64,000 nt of DNA from Gliomastix tumulicola (taxonomy: Eukaryota > Ascomycota > Sordariomycetes > Hypocreales > Bionectriaceae). A program made the position numbers and the translations under genes. The stretch is from the NCBI GenBank assembly GCA_001599755.1, contig BCHX01000002.1, forward strand, positions 5,066,330 to 5,130,329. The letters run 5' to 3'. The notes beneath the pieces were generated by a model. The model saw only the letters and a list, made by a program, of their open reading frames with translations, had not been told where the DNA came from and did not search any database. Shown here piece after piece: positions 1 through 11,400 of this stretch (position 1 is its first letter; each line of letters starts with the position of its first letter).

Positions 1-1482
1 GGGCATTCCGACGCTGCACCACCCTCGACGACGCCCTCTGAGACGCCGACGCCCGCACCAGCCACCGCCACCAGCACCGACGCTGCTGCAGCTGCTGCAT
101 CAGCACCGGCTCCCGCAGAGCCTGCCACGATGACGCGGCCGAGATCGTCGACGGCCGGCGAGGCCGCCACGGCTGCAGAGTCGGCCACGGCGCCTCCCAC
201 CGCCGCTACTTTCCTCCCCTCGATCCGACTCTCGGCCTACTACGACCCCCGATCGACCCGGCCGTCGCTGTCCTTCCCCCCGATCACCAGGACCCTCCCC
301 AGCGGCACCGAGACCATCCGCGTCGGCCGCTACTCGGAGCGCGACAGCCAGTCCACCACCCAGAACCAGGGGCTCCAGCCCTCGGCCGCCCCCGTCGGCT
401 TCAAGAGCAAGGTCGTCAGCCGCCGCCACTGCGAGTTCTGGTACGAGAACGGCAAGTGGTACATCAAGGACGTCAAGAGCTCGTCCGGCACTTTCCTCAA
501 CCACATCCGTCTGAGTCCGCCGTCCCAGGAGAGCAAGGCGTTCCCGGTGAATGATGGTGATATCGTCCAGCTGGGCATAGACTTCAAGGGCGGCGAGGAG
601 ATGATATTCCGATGCGTCAAGATGCGGCTCGAGCTGAACCGCGGCTGGCAGAACAAGCTCAACACCTTCAAGTGAGTGTCTGCATGGGATGTGTTTGGGT
701 GTTTTTGTTTACTGACCTGTTGTATAGTGTCGCTGCACATCAGAGGCTGAGGACGATGAGCAAGGAGACACAGGGTGCTACGTCGGGTTCTTCCGACTGC
801 TCCATCTGCCTCAACTCCATTGCTGTGAGTATCTCGGAGAGATGAACTCTGGTGCGACTGTGACTGACGTTTTGTCTAGCCCTGCCAATCATTATTCGTC
901 GCCCCGTGCTCGCACACGTGGCACTTCAAGTGCGTGCGGTCTCTGTTGACCTCACCGCAGTATCCGATATTCATCTGCCCAAACTGTCGCGCGGGCGCTG
1001 ATCTGGAAGCGGATGTGGAGGATCCCGCTGAGGGATGGGGAGAAGTCGACCCTCCAGTCGACAGTCTGGCAGCGGCATTTGAAGCTGCGGCCAAGGGAGC
1101 TGCGCCAGTCATCACTACGCCGCCGTCCGGCGACGACCACTCTGAACCGGAAGCCAGCGACCCAATGGACGTGACGACGGTGAACCTGTCAGCCTCGGAA
1201 CTTCCGCAGACATTGGGTAACATCCCGCACGCCGTCTCCGAGCCGTTACCCATCCGAAGCGCTGCTTCGGGAGCAGGCAGAGCATCTGCAGAAGCCGGTC
1301 CCTCGACGGGACCTCTGGGGCCTAACGGCGAGGGGCCTATCACTCCCCGCAACAACGCCGGGCCGTGGGTATTTGACGGCAGGCCAGGAGACAGCGACGG
1401 GCCGGCAAACGGGATACAGAGTCTCGATGCCGCCGCGGAGATGGACGTGAATCAGCTCAGCAGCGACGCGTCAAGCAGGTGA
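1..1482 (+). CDS. dma1: FHA-RING E3 ubiquitin ligase, Dma1/Dma2 type (5' partial)
   Basis: Exons <1-671, 728-824 and 880-1482; both introns are GT..AG and the frame is kept. The reading frame is open back to base 1 through an Ala/Pro/Thr-rich low-complexity stretch, so the true start is probably upstream; the first ATG seen is at 130. An FHA domain covers roughly 300-650 and shows the phosphothreonine-binding signature VSRRHCEFW followed by KDVKSSSGTFLN. A C-terminal RING follows, with CSIC split from PCSHTWHFKC and CPNC by intron 2. FHA followed by RING is the architecture of yeast Dma1/Dma2 and S. pombe Dma1, which ubiquitinate phosphorylated targets in the spindle-position and septation checkpoints. 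The tail after the RING (about 150 residues, Pro/Ser/Ala-rich) looks disordered. The family assignment is firm; the exact orthologue is inferred. Confidence 0.9.
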
Positions 1483-2447
1483 CGACAGGGTTTGAACCCT
1501 TTTCCTGTCCCGTGACGCTGCTCTAGATGAGACGAAACGACACGGATGTACATCATGTCCTCAACGGCGGCTAGCCTATGCATCTTTACCATCCATTTTT
1601 TTTTAGAGCGGGCACAATTCTGCAGACAGCACTTGTTTTCCCCAAATCTTCATTTGTTTTCCTCGTCTCCAATATCCATACAGTCTTCCCGGGTAACGGA
1701 CATGATTCTTCTCGGGCGTACATGGAGCACAGCGGGCGGCAGTAAGAGCTGCGTCCGCTGCTTGGGCACGGTCAGTCATATTGTGTTCTTCAGCGCAGTT
1801 ACGGGATATACAGCACAGTACAGAGCTCGGAAGTCCTGCGTCTATCGGCTTTATCTCCTCTTCTTCCCTTCGAGTATGTCCTTACTAGTAGTCCTACACG
1901 CGATGCGATATATGAGTATAGCTCTCTTTTTTCCCCCAATGAAGCGATAGAGCAACGCCGAGTGCGTTGCATCACACATTTCTCGTCTCACTCTCGTTGC
2001 ACAGTAATTTGGCCCTCATGCGACCCTCGCGTAGCACAGATGACATGGAATGCTTACGCAGAGTCCCCTATTTGCCCTTTCAGTATGATTTGCAGGGTCT
2101 CATGACGGAGATGACTGCTCACTATGGTCATGTAGGGGTAGCACTGGAGCGGTGTCCCCAGTTTAATTTTGGCGAGGTAGGCTGCACTTCTCGGCTCCGG
2201 CGCCGCGATGATCCGACTTATCGCCGAGCCATTCAATTTTGTCTGGCGAACGCGATGACGATTTGCTGATTCCCAAGTCATCAATCTCGTTTTTGCTCGA
2301 CCCTTAAAGCCTTTTCTTCCCTTTTTCTGGCACTCGGTTTTGGGGCGGAAACGGGCATTTTCTTGATGATTGGAGGATACCCGCGAGCGGCCTATTATTG
2401 ATCGATTCGACGACATTTGATTTCACGACTCCCTCTCGTTTCCGACG
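1483..2447 (+). other. Intergenic: dma1-like 3' region and MPP-alpha promoter
   Basis: No convincing gene. The open frames here have no family resemblance. The stretch is more AT-rich than its flanks, with a run of T at about 1598-1606, as expected for a 3' UTR followed by a housekeeping promoter. A pyrimidine-rich stretch precedes the ATG at 2448. Confidence 0.6.
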
Positions 2448-4245
2448 ATGCTACGAAGTTTGGGCGCCCGGGCGCAGCCCAGGGTGCGGGCGGCGTGCTC
2501 GACCTTGCTGCGTCAGGGCCGGACGGCGGTGGATGTGAGAAGACGTCTGGCGACGGTGGCCGTGGAGGGCATCCCCAAGGTTCGTGTTTCTACAGCTGCT
2601 GCTGTCCTGCGCAATGCTGACTGACCACTCCCCCTTCTAGGAGCCGACCGAGCTCGACCAGATCACAACGCTCCCCAACGGCCTGCGCGTGGCCTCCGAA
2701 GCCCTGCCGGGCTCCTTCTCCGGCGTGGGCGTCTACATCGAGGCCGGCTCGCGCTTCGAGAACGCTAGCCTGCGCGGCACGTCGCACATCATGGACCGCC
2801 TCGCATTCAAGTCGACGTCGTCCCGCTCCGCCGACGAGATGCTCGAGACGGTCGAGGCGCTGGGCGGCAACATCCAGTGCGCGTCGTCGCGTGAGAGCAT
2901 GATGTACCAGGCCGCCACGTTCAACAGCGCCGTGCCCACGACCGTCGGCCTGCTCGCCGAGACGATCCGCGACCCGTGCATCACCGAGGAGGAAGTCGCC
3001 GCGCAGATCGAGACGGCGAGGTACGAGATTGCCGAGATCTGGAGCAAGCCCGAGCTCATCCTGCCGGAGCTCGTGCACACGGCCGCGTTCAAGGACAACA
3101 CGCTGGGGAACCCGCTGCTGTGCCCGGAGGACAGGCTCGGGGCGATTAATAGGGATACGGTGCTGATGTACCGGGATCTGTTCTACCGGCCGGAGAGGAT
3201 GGTGGTGGCGTTTGCGGGTGTGAGCCACGACGATGCGGTCAAGTTGGCAGAGGAGCACTTTGGCAGCATGCCGTCGTCGACGATTTCAACTTCAGCCGGC
3301 TCTGAGACCAGCGATAGCGAGACTAGCTGGGCTTCGTCCTCGGTTTCGTCAGCGACCTCTACGACCTTGACCTCCTCCCGATCCTCCTCCCCGCCATCCT
3401 CCAAGCTCATGTCCAAGATCCCCTTCCTCAAGAACCTCTCCACAACAACACCCAACAGCGCCGCCTCCGTCCTCACGACGCCGCCCTCGGACCTCGAGAT
3501 CGCCCAGCCCGCCCGCTACACCGGCGGCTTCCTCTCCCTGCCGCCGCAGCCCCCCTCCCTCAACAACACCAACTTCACGCACATCCACCTCGCCTTCGAG
3601 GGCCTCCCCGTCGCCTCGGACGACATCTACGCCCTGGCCACCCTCCAGACGCTCCTCGGCGGCGGCGGCTCCTTCTCGGCCGGTGGGCCCGGCAAGGGCA
3701 TGTACTCGCGCCTGTACACCAACGTCCTCAACCAGCACGGCTTCGTCGAGTCCTGCGTCGCCTTCAACCACGCCTACACCGACTCGGGCCTCTTCGGCAT
3801 CTCCGCGTCCTGCCTGCCCGGCCACACATCGGCCATGCTCGACATCATGTGCCAGCAGCTGCACGCCCTCACCCTCGACCGCGGCTTCTCCCGCCTCCAG
3901 GACGCCGAGGTCCAGCGCGCCAAGAACCAGCTGCGCTCCAGTCTGCTCATGAACCTCGAGTCGCGCATGGTCGAGCTCGAGGACCTGGGCCGCTCCGTCC
4001 AGGTCCACGGCCGCAAGATCCCCGTGCGGGACATGTGCCGCCGCATCGAGGCGCTCACCGTGCACGACCTGCGCCGCGTCGCGACCGATGTTGTTGGAGG
4101 GTTGGTGCGGAACCCGGGCGGCGGCAGCGGTGCGCCGACGGTCGTGCTGCAGGAGGCGCAGGCGTACGGGCTGACGAGCCACACCATGAGCTGGGATAAG
4201 ATCCAGGACCGGATCGACAAGTGGCGGCTCGGGAAGAGGGCTTGA
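2448..4245 (+). CDS. MAS2: Mitochondrial processing peptidase, alpha subunit
   Basis: Exons 2448-2579 and 2641-4245; 578 aa. Exon 1 encodes 44 residues starting MLRSLGARAQPRVRAA, Arg-rich and lacking acidic residues at the start, a typical mitochondrial presequence. The M16 peptidase fold follows. The HxxEH zinc motif of the beta subunit is replaced by HIMDRL (HIMDR in place of HFLEH), as expected for the non-catalytic alpha subunit. The glycine-rich loop that contacts presequences is present at about 3657-3705 (GGGGSFSAGGPGKGMYSRLY). With beta-MPP it removes targeting peptides in the matrix. A Ser/Thr-rich stretch of about 80 residues (about 3270-3500) separates the two halves of the protein; filamentous fungal alpha-MPPs are known to be longer here than the yeast protein. 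It converges with the next gene on the opposite strand. Confidence 0.95.
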
Positions 4246-4588
4246 GAAATGAAAACTGTGTACTGGGTTAAACAGGAGGATTCACCATTTATATCCTGGC
4301 GTCGGGCTTCTTCTATGTATTCATTCATCCTAGCTTGTTAAAAACCCGGGCGGCCGAGGGATTGCGTTTGGGCCCCGAGAAGGGTCATCTGTAGAACCAT
4401 GTATAATAGACGAAAGATATGACGATGTACTGTACACGGGTCCTCTGTATTGTTCTTCCATATGTCTACCCGATAAAGCAACTGTCGAGCGTACAATCTG
4501 CTGTAGAAACACATCTTGATATCTATATCCCAAACGCCCCAATCATCCATATCGTGTCCCGTAATCCATTTATGAAGAAAGAATCTAA
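4246..4588. other. Convergent 3' region between MPP-alpha and the hydrolase-like gene
   Basis: 343 bp between two stop codons in tail-to-tail orientation. It should hold both 3' UTRs and polyadenylation signals. I see no gene or repeat. Confidence 0.6.
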
Positions 4589-7502
4589 TCACAGTTTAGA
4601 ACGTACCGCTTCCAACCGGTACTTGACATCCTTGAGCGCCTTCGTCGACGGCCGCCAGTCGTCAAACTGCCTCAGTAGCTGCTGCGCCTCGCTGCTCAAC
4701 TCCGTCTTCACCATGTCCTCCTCCAACAGCCCCCTCATGATCCACGGCAGCACGTACGGATTCGGCTGGTTCGCTGCGCCGCCCGCGCTCGGGGTAGATA
4801 TATTCGCAGCGGGCCGATGGACGGTGCACGGAGGTAAGGGCTGCCGTGAGGAAGCGGGTGTCGTCTCGAGGCAGTGCGATACGGCAAGGTCGTAGACGGC
4901 GGCGTCGTAGTAGAGACGGGAGTGGCCCTCGCCCGAGTACAGGCTACCGGCGAGTGGGAGAGAGAGCTCGCGGATGAGGCCGTGGTCCGAGATGCCGAGG
5001 TTGCGGAGCTTGAGGGCGAAGCCGACGAGGTGGGCGATGAAGTCAGGCGCGTGTGTACGGCCGTCGATGAAGACGGCGCGGTAGATGTAGGGGTGATGGG
5101 CGGGCGAGTACAAGGCAGACTGTATAGGTTAGTAAGTAGAGTCAGGGGATACTGGTAGTTAAGGAGGGAGGGATGCTTACATCGAGAGGGACGAGCTGGT
5201 CGTCGATGCTGCCGATGAATGTGATGCGGGCTCCGAAGTCGAGCACCTTTTTAAGGGCCGCCTCGAGCCTCTGCGAGTTCTGACTCTGGGGGTTGCCGAA
5301 TTCCCACAACTCGTTTGCTGATGCGCCTAGTAGACTGACTTTATATTCAGAGAAGGGGCCAAGCGACACTCCCGCCATGGCGCACACGCCGATCTTCGCG
5401 TCGGTGATGATGCCTAGGTCGATGAGCTTCTCCAGCAGCATGATGCTCACCGGTACGCCCTGGGAGTGGGATGCGATTAGGATCAGGTCGGCCGAGCGGA
5501 TATGATCGATCCAGTTCAGGAGGAGCTTCCACAGGTTGTCCACGCGGTCGTTGATCTTGCCCTCGCCTTCGAGCGCGACCTTCTCGATCTCGCAGACTGA
5601 AGATCCGTTGGCATCGGCCCATTTTCTTATGGCATCGGCGCAGAGGCTCGCGAATCGGAGGGATGTGCCCGTGGGCTGACCGATCATCGGACGAAGGTAT
5701 GTCGCCGGGAAGAACCCGTGGACACCGATGGCGATGGCTTTCCGGATCTTAGGCGGGCTGCCGACGCGGAATACGTGGTTCGGCGGGGTCTGTGACGATC
5801 CCAGCAGGAGCTGCTGGATCTGCTTGAGGATGGATGGGTTCTCCTTCATCTGGTAGGTGCTGGTGAAGGAGGGGAGTAAGAGGTTCGACCGGACGGTAGA
5901 CGCAGACTCGGCAGACTTGTTGGATGAGTCCGTCTTTGTCTCAGTCTTCGTGGTTCCCTCTTGCGGGCTTGTGACGTCTGAGGGTGTCTGGGGCCTGTTG
6001 TCGAGATCGACTGACACTGGGCGGCTCTTCCTGCCCCTCCTCCACGTCGACTTCGTGGTCGCTTTGGTATCCTTGAGAGGAGGCTCCTTGGGGGTTTCGG
6101 ATGGTGACGACACCGAGTCTTCGGCCATGGGCGCCGGGTGGCTTTCAGATCCCTCGCCCATTACTGCGATCTCACCAGACTCGTCCTGTGGCAGCGCGCC
6201 CTTCTTCTTGGGGTTGTCCTTGGACCAGAATGCCCATGTTGACCCTGCCTTGGGCGGGGGCGAGGATACAGGTGGAAGTTCAGGTTCAGGTGCTGGCTGC
6301 GGCTCGGTTTGTGGTGTCTCAGCTGGCGGCGCATCCTCCATCGTGACGTCTTCTGACGCTGCCGGTTGCTCGGCCTCGGCCTCTGCCTCGGCAGGCTTGC
6401 TCGCTTCCGGCTCGGGCCCTTTGGTCTGTGATGCTGATGCTTTCGCCCCCCAGAGTCCAAACCATGATGAGGACTGGGATGGCTTTGCTGGCTGCTCGGT
6501 CTCAGGGTTCGACGGCTGTTCAGCCTGAGGCGCTTCCGTACTGCTGCTGGCTTCAGGGTTGGGTTCCGCTGGTGTTTCCGCTGGCGGTGCGTTCGCCATC
6601 TCCACGTCGTCTGCTTTTGCACCGTCGTCCGTCATTCCGACGTCGCCCTCCTTGGCTCCGTCCTGTTTTTGCTGTACGTCCTCCGCTGCGGGTTGCGGGG
6701 GAAGTGACTGAGCCCCTGCGGCTGGTGCCTTATTCCACCAACCCAACCAGCCCGCCGATGTTGCTGGCCGGGGTGTCGAAGCTGTATCCTCGGGTTTCGC
6801 TACCTCTGGCTGCTCTGCAGTTGTGCTCTCGTTCGTAACGGCATCGCTGGGCGTCTCGTCGCTGGGGTTCGGCTCGCTCGGCTTCGATCCGTTGGTCTCC
6901 TGCTCCGGAGCCTTGTCGGCCTCGCCCGCGGGCTTGCTACCAGCCTCCTCGTTGGGTTCGCTCATTTCAGTCACAGCCTTGGGTGTCTCGACACCCGTCC
7001 TCGTCGCCGTGCTGCGGATGCTGCTCGAGTCGCTGTCTCTCTTTGTGTCGTACCGGCTTAGATCTGGCGGTCGTTTCGACCTGATGCTTCCCCCTAGGAT
7101 GTTCTCGCGGGCGACCGAGGTTGATGCCTGTGCCTTGGGTGGTGCAGGCCAGGACTCGTACCAGCTGCGTGCTTTGCGAACCTAGACACCATCAGTCAGC
7201 GGGGATGAATGGTGCGGACACACGATGATGGGGAAGCGGCCCGCCTCTATGACAACGAATGACAAGGGCCTTACCTGCTTAGTGGAACGCTGTGTAGCTG
7301 GAGCTGCGGTGGGATCCTGAGATGCGGTTGATTCGTTCTTCTTGAGCTGTGGAACGGGTAGAGACGCTGTCGAGGTTGCAGGTCCAGGGGCTGCCGCGTT
7401 GTTGTCGCCACTGTCGTTCACGTTGACAGCGGTATCAGCAGTCATCGATGATGCAGTCGATGTCGAGGGGTTGGGCCGATGCCTCTTGCGAGGGAACATC
7501 AT
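4589..7502 (-). CDS. Conserved fungal protein: disordered N-terminus plus alpha/beta-hydrolase-like C-terminus
   Basis: Exons on the minus strand 7502-7275, 7181-5181 and 5119-4589; 919 aa, all junctions in phase 0. The start is the first of two ATGs before MFPRKRHRPN; upstream in-frame ATGs are less plausible. Residues about 100-560 are low-complexity, rich in Glu/Pro/Ala/Ser, with repeated short segments containing W-G-W or WFGLWG-like aromatic clusters (GWLGWWNK, SWFGLWG, TWAFWSK). The C-terminal third is compact: IAIGVHGFFPATYL, then LILIASHSQGVPVSIMLLEK, where SHSQG looks like a nucleophile elbow (G-x-S-x-G-like), and a later segment FIGSIDDQLVPLD resembling the acid-residue region of lipases. 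I recognise this as a conserved fungal family of uncharacterised hydrolase-like proteins but cannot name it. Substrate and location are unknown. Confidence 0.8.
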
Positions 7503-8471
7503 GGACAGATGGCGCCGAGTGAAACGGCCATCAGGGTCTCCTCTAGTATCGTGGCGGCCAAAAACAAGGCCACGTCTGTCGGGTGAGGACGTGTGAAGAT
7601 GGAGAAGGGGAAGCGTTAGGGCGTTTGTTGCTGGCTGAATCACATGGAAGGGCGATGACGAGCGCTGACCCGACAGTGACCTGGGAATTGGGCGTGGAGT
7701 GGATCTTCAGCGGTCCACGGTCGCCTGGAGGGGCCTGTCGTTGGCTGCTGCTAACTCGATACAGCTCCGATGCTGCTGCAGGGCGCTAAAAGCGGGCGGC
7801 AGGTGACAGAAAGAGACTGACTCGGGGGTGGGAGTGGTGATCGGGATCTTGAGCTGCTGCCTGTGTCGAGCGTTCAATTACACACGTGTAGACGTGACAC
7901 CGCGCGAATATTCATTGTTTGTCCATGTGCGGGCTACGGGGAGACAGTGTCTGGTTTTGCCTGTTCGTTGTGAAGTAAGCCCTGGTCTGTTCTTTTGTCA
8001 TCGCTGCCCCGCGGACTTGTGCAACCACGACGTCCTCCCCAACCAGCGCACCTCCGGAGTTGGGGACCAGATGCTTTACCCCTCTAGATAGATTGATTCA
8101 GCAGTCCATCCTGTAATGCGACTCCCATGTTCGTCTGCAAATCGCGGGGTTATTCGACAATCGTAGGCTCCCCCGAATACGCTGCAACTGGCGAGGGACG
8201 CTCGCTGAAGGATGACTCAGCATCTCTGGTGCCCTGAAGTTAGGCGGCTTCGGCTGCCAGGCACAGTGGGTACAGCACCCCCTGCACACTCCTCGGTACG
8301 GACAAACTTTTCGTCTTATCGCTCTGCAGCTCCTTATCGGCGGTCCCGCCATTGGTGATGGAAGAAAAAAAATTATTGAGGGCCAGAATAGCGGCGAGTC
8401 GCATGTCCACCCGCAAGACACTGAGAAGGTCAAGCGATTGACGCCTCAGCATTGCGCCCTCGACACCAATC
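7503..8471. other. Divergent promoter region, hydrolase-like gene / rrp5
   Basis: 969 bp between divergent starts. It contains no supported gene; short open frames lack family resemblance. A poly-A tract at about 8363-8372 lies 100 bp upstream of the rrp5 ATG and is the sort of nucleosome-excluding element common in housekeeping promoters. Confidence 0.55.
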
Positions 8472-11400
8472 ATGAGCACCCTTAAACGAAAGGATGCCCC
8501 CGGCGGCCAGCCCCCGGCCAAGTCGGCAAAGAACACAAAAGAAGGGCGGCCGACGAAGAAGGAATCGACGAGCCGAGATGCAAAGGCTGCGAAGCCCGCG
8601 AAGCCGACAAGGACGACTGAACAGCCGCCCAAGCCCGCCGTCGTGTCTGTGCTGAAGGATGAGGAGCCAATGTTCCCCCGTGGCGGCGGTAGCGTTCTCA
8701 CACCGCTCGAGCAGAAGCATATCCAACTCGAGGCAAAGGCAGATGCCCTCCAGGAAGACGAGTTCACAACGGGAGGCAAGAAGAGCAGCAAGAAGAAGGC
8801 GGCTAAGTCGGCCGGCAAGGGAAAGAAGGGTTCAGAGAAACTTGAGAAGGACGAGGATTCCGTCAAGGTTGAGAGTCTGAGCTTTAAGGTAAGGATTTTG
8901 GATCGTTGGAGGGGGAGACTCTCGCTGACCCTGTGCAGAAACTGGCGAAAGGCTCGTTGGTGCTTGGTCAGATCTCGCGCATCAATAATCTTGATATCGA
9001 AGTCGCCCTGCCGAACAACCTGACTGGCCACATCTCCATTGTCGCCATCTCCGAACAACTCACACAAAGACTCCAAGCCGCCGCCGACCAGGACGAGAAG
9101 GACGACGAGGATGACGAGGACGAAGACGAGAAGAGCGGGGATGTCGACCTGCGTACTCTGTTCGCCGTCGGGCAGTACCTCCGAGTTTACGTCGTGTCTA
9201 TAATGGACGAGTCGGCCGGCGTCAAAGGTAGACGGAAGATTGAGCTCTCGATCCGACCGACCGAGGCGAACGAAGGTCTGGGGAAGGACGAGATGGTCCC
9301 GAATGCCACAGTCATGGCCTCGGTTGTCAGTGTGGAGGATCACGGATGCGTCATGGATACGGGAATCTCGAACCTCCGCGCGTTCGTGCCCAAGGCGGAG
9401 ATTGATCCCGGCGTTGGCGAGGAGCGACTCCAGCCGGGAGCAGTCCACCTCTGCTCCGTCATGAAGGGATCCAGCAGCAAGGTTGTCCAGCTCTCCCTGC
9501 TTCAGAAGCGCCTAGGGAGCAGCAAGACCGCCCCAAGCGAGGCGACGACCATTAACACATTCCTCCCGGGCACAATCGCCGACGTGCTCATCACCAACAC
9601 GGATCGAAGGGGTCTGTCTGGCAAGATTCTGGGATCTCTGGATGCGACAGCGGACGTTGTTCATTCGGGTGCTGGACCCAGCAACACTGATCTCGATGCT
9701 ACATACAAGATCGGCTCCAAGGTGAAGGCCAGAGTCATCTGCAACTTTCCCACAGCGAAGGAGCCCAAGTTGGGTATCTCTCTGCTTCCTCACCTCACAG
9801 CCTTGGAGAGCAAGCGCCCCGGCAAGTCGGATAGCAAGAAGCTGCCGACTGAGGTTCTGCCCATCTCTTCGCTTGTCGAGAAATGCACAGTCCGTCACGT
9901 TGAGGCGGAGATTGGTCTGTTTGTCGACATTGGCATCCCTGGTCTGAGCGGTTTTGTTCACATCTCCCGTGTCAAGGACGGCAAGGTGGACGCCCTGTAT
10001 GAGTCGAGCGGCCCCTACAAGGTCGACTCGGTGCACCCTGGCAGAGTGGTTGGCTACAACGAGGTGGACGGTCTTTTCCAGCTGTCCTTCGAGAAGAGCA
10101 TCCTCGAGCAGCAGTACATCCGCCTTGAGGATGTGCCTATCGGTGCTGTCGTTAACTGCGAGGTCGAGAAGGTGGTCGTTGGCGAGAATGGCGTCACAGG
10201 GCTTATCGTCAAGGTTGCCGACAGTGTCAAGGGATTCGTCCCTGAGATTCACCTGTCGGATGTCCGCCTGCAGAACCCGGAGAAGAAGTTCAGGGAAGGC
10301 GTCAAAGTCAAGGCGCGAGTCTTGTCGGTCGACCCGTCAAAGAACAGGATGCGCCTCACGATGAAGAAGACCCTGGTCAACTCAGAGGCCCCCGTCGTCA
10401 AGTCCTATGACGATGCGAGTATCGGGATGCAGGTCCCAGGTACCATTATCAAGCTGCAGAACAACGGCGCTCTCGTCCGGTTCTACGGCCGGGTGAAGGG
10501 TTTCCTGCCGGTGTCTGAGATGAGCGAGGCCTACATCCGCGACCCCTCAGAGCATTTTCGCATAGGGCAGGTTGTCTCGGTGCATGTCCTCGACGTCGAC
10601 GAGGAGTCCAACAGGCTCATCGTGTCGTGCAAGGACCCCGCGGCCTTTGGGCTCGAGAAGCAGAACGCACTGAAGAAGCTGCAGTTGGGCGATTCAGTCG
10701 AGGCGACCGTGACGGAGAAGACGGAGGACTACATCCACGTCGAGCTGGTCGGAAGCGAACTGAAGGCTCTGCTCCCTGTGGGCCAGCTGACGGACAAGTC
10801 TCTGTCCAAGAACCAGCATGCGGCCAAACGTATCCACGCAGGGCAGAAACTCTCCGACCTGATGGTCATTGACAAGAACGAGAACCGCAGAGCCATTATT
10901 CTGTCGCAGAAGCCGAGTCTCGTTGCGGCTGCGAAGAACAAGTCACTTCTGAGCAGCTTCGATGATGCCAAGGAGGGCGCTGTCGTGGCTGGCTTCGTGA
11001 GGAACATCACCCAGACGGCGATTTTCGTGCAGTTCGCTGGCAACCTACACGCTTTGCTACCCAAGTCTCGTCTTCCTGCCGATGCTCTGACAAAGCCCGA
11101 CTTTGGTTTCCACAAGTTTCAGTCGATCGAAGTCAGGATTGTCTCACTCATCAAGGATCTCCGTCGTATCATGGTCGCCCCTAGCTCAGGAGATGCTCAA
11201 GAGCCACCGAAGTCGACCAAGGCCGAGAAGCCTGCGGCGTCGGACAACCTCTCGTTCGGCAGCACGGTCAGGGTCAAGATCAATTCTATTAAGGAAACAC
11301 AGATGAACGTGCAGATTGTCGACAGCCCGGTCCAGGGCCGCATCGACGTCTCGCAGGTCTTTGACTCCTGGGACGAGATTGACAACCCCAAGGAGCCTCT

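Noticed and set aside
8240..9448. 402-codon minus-strand open frame over the rrp5 5' end
   Set aside because: Complement of the Lys-rich and S1 coding sequence; no independent domain.
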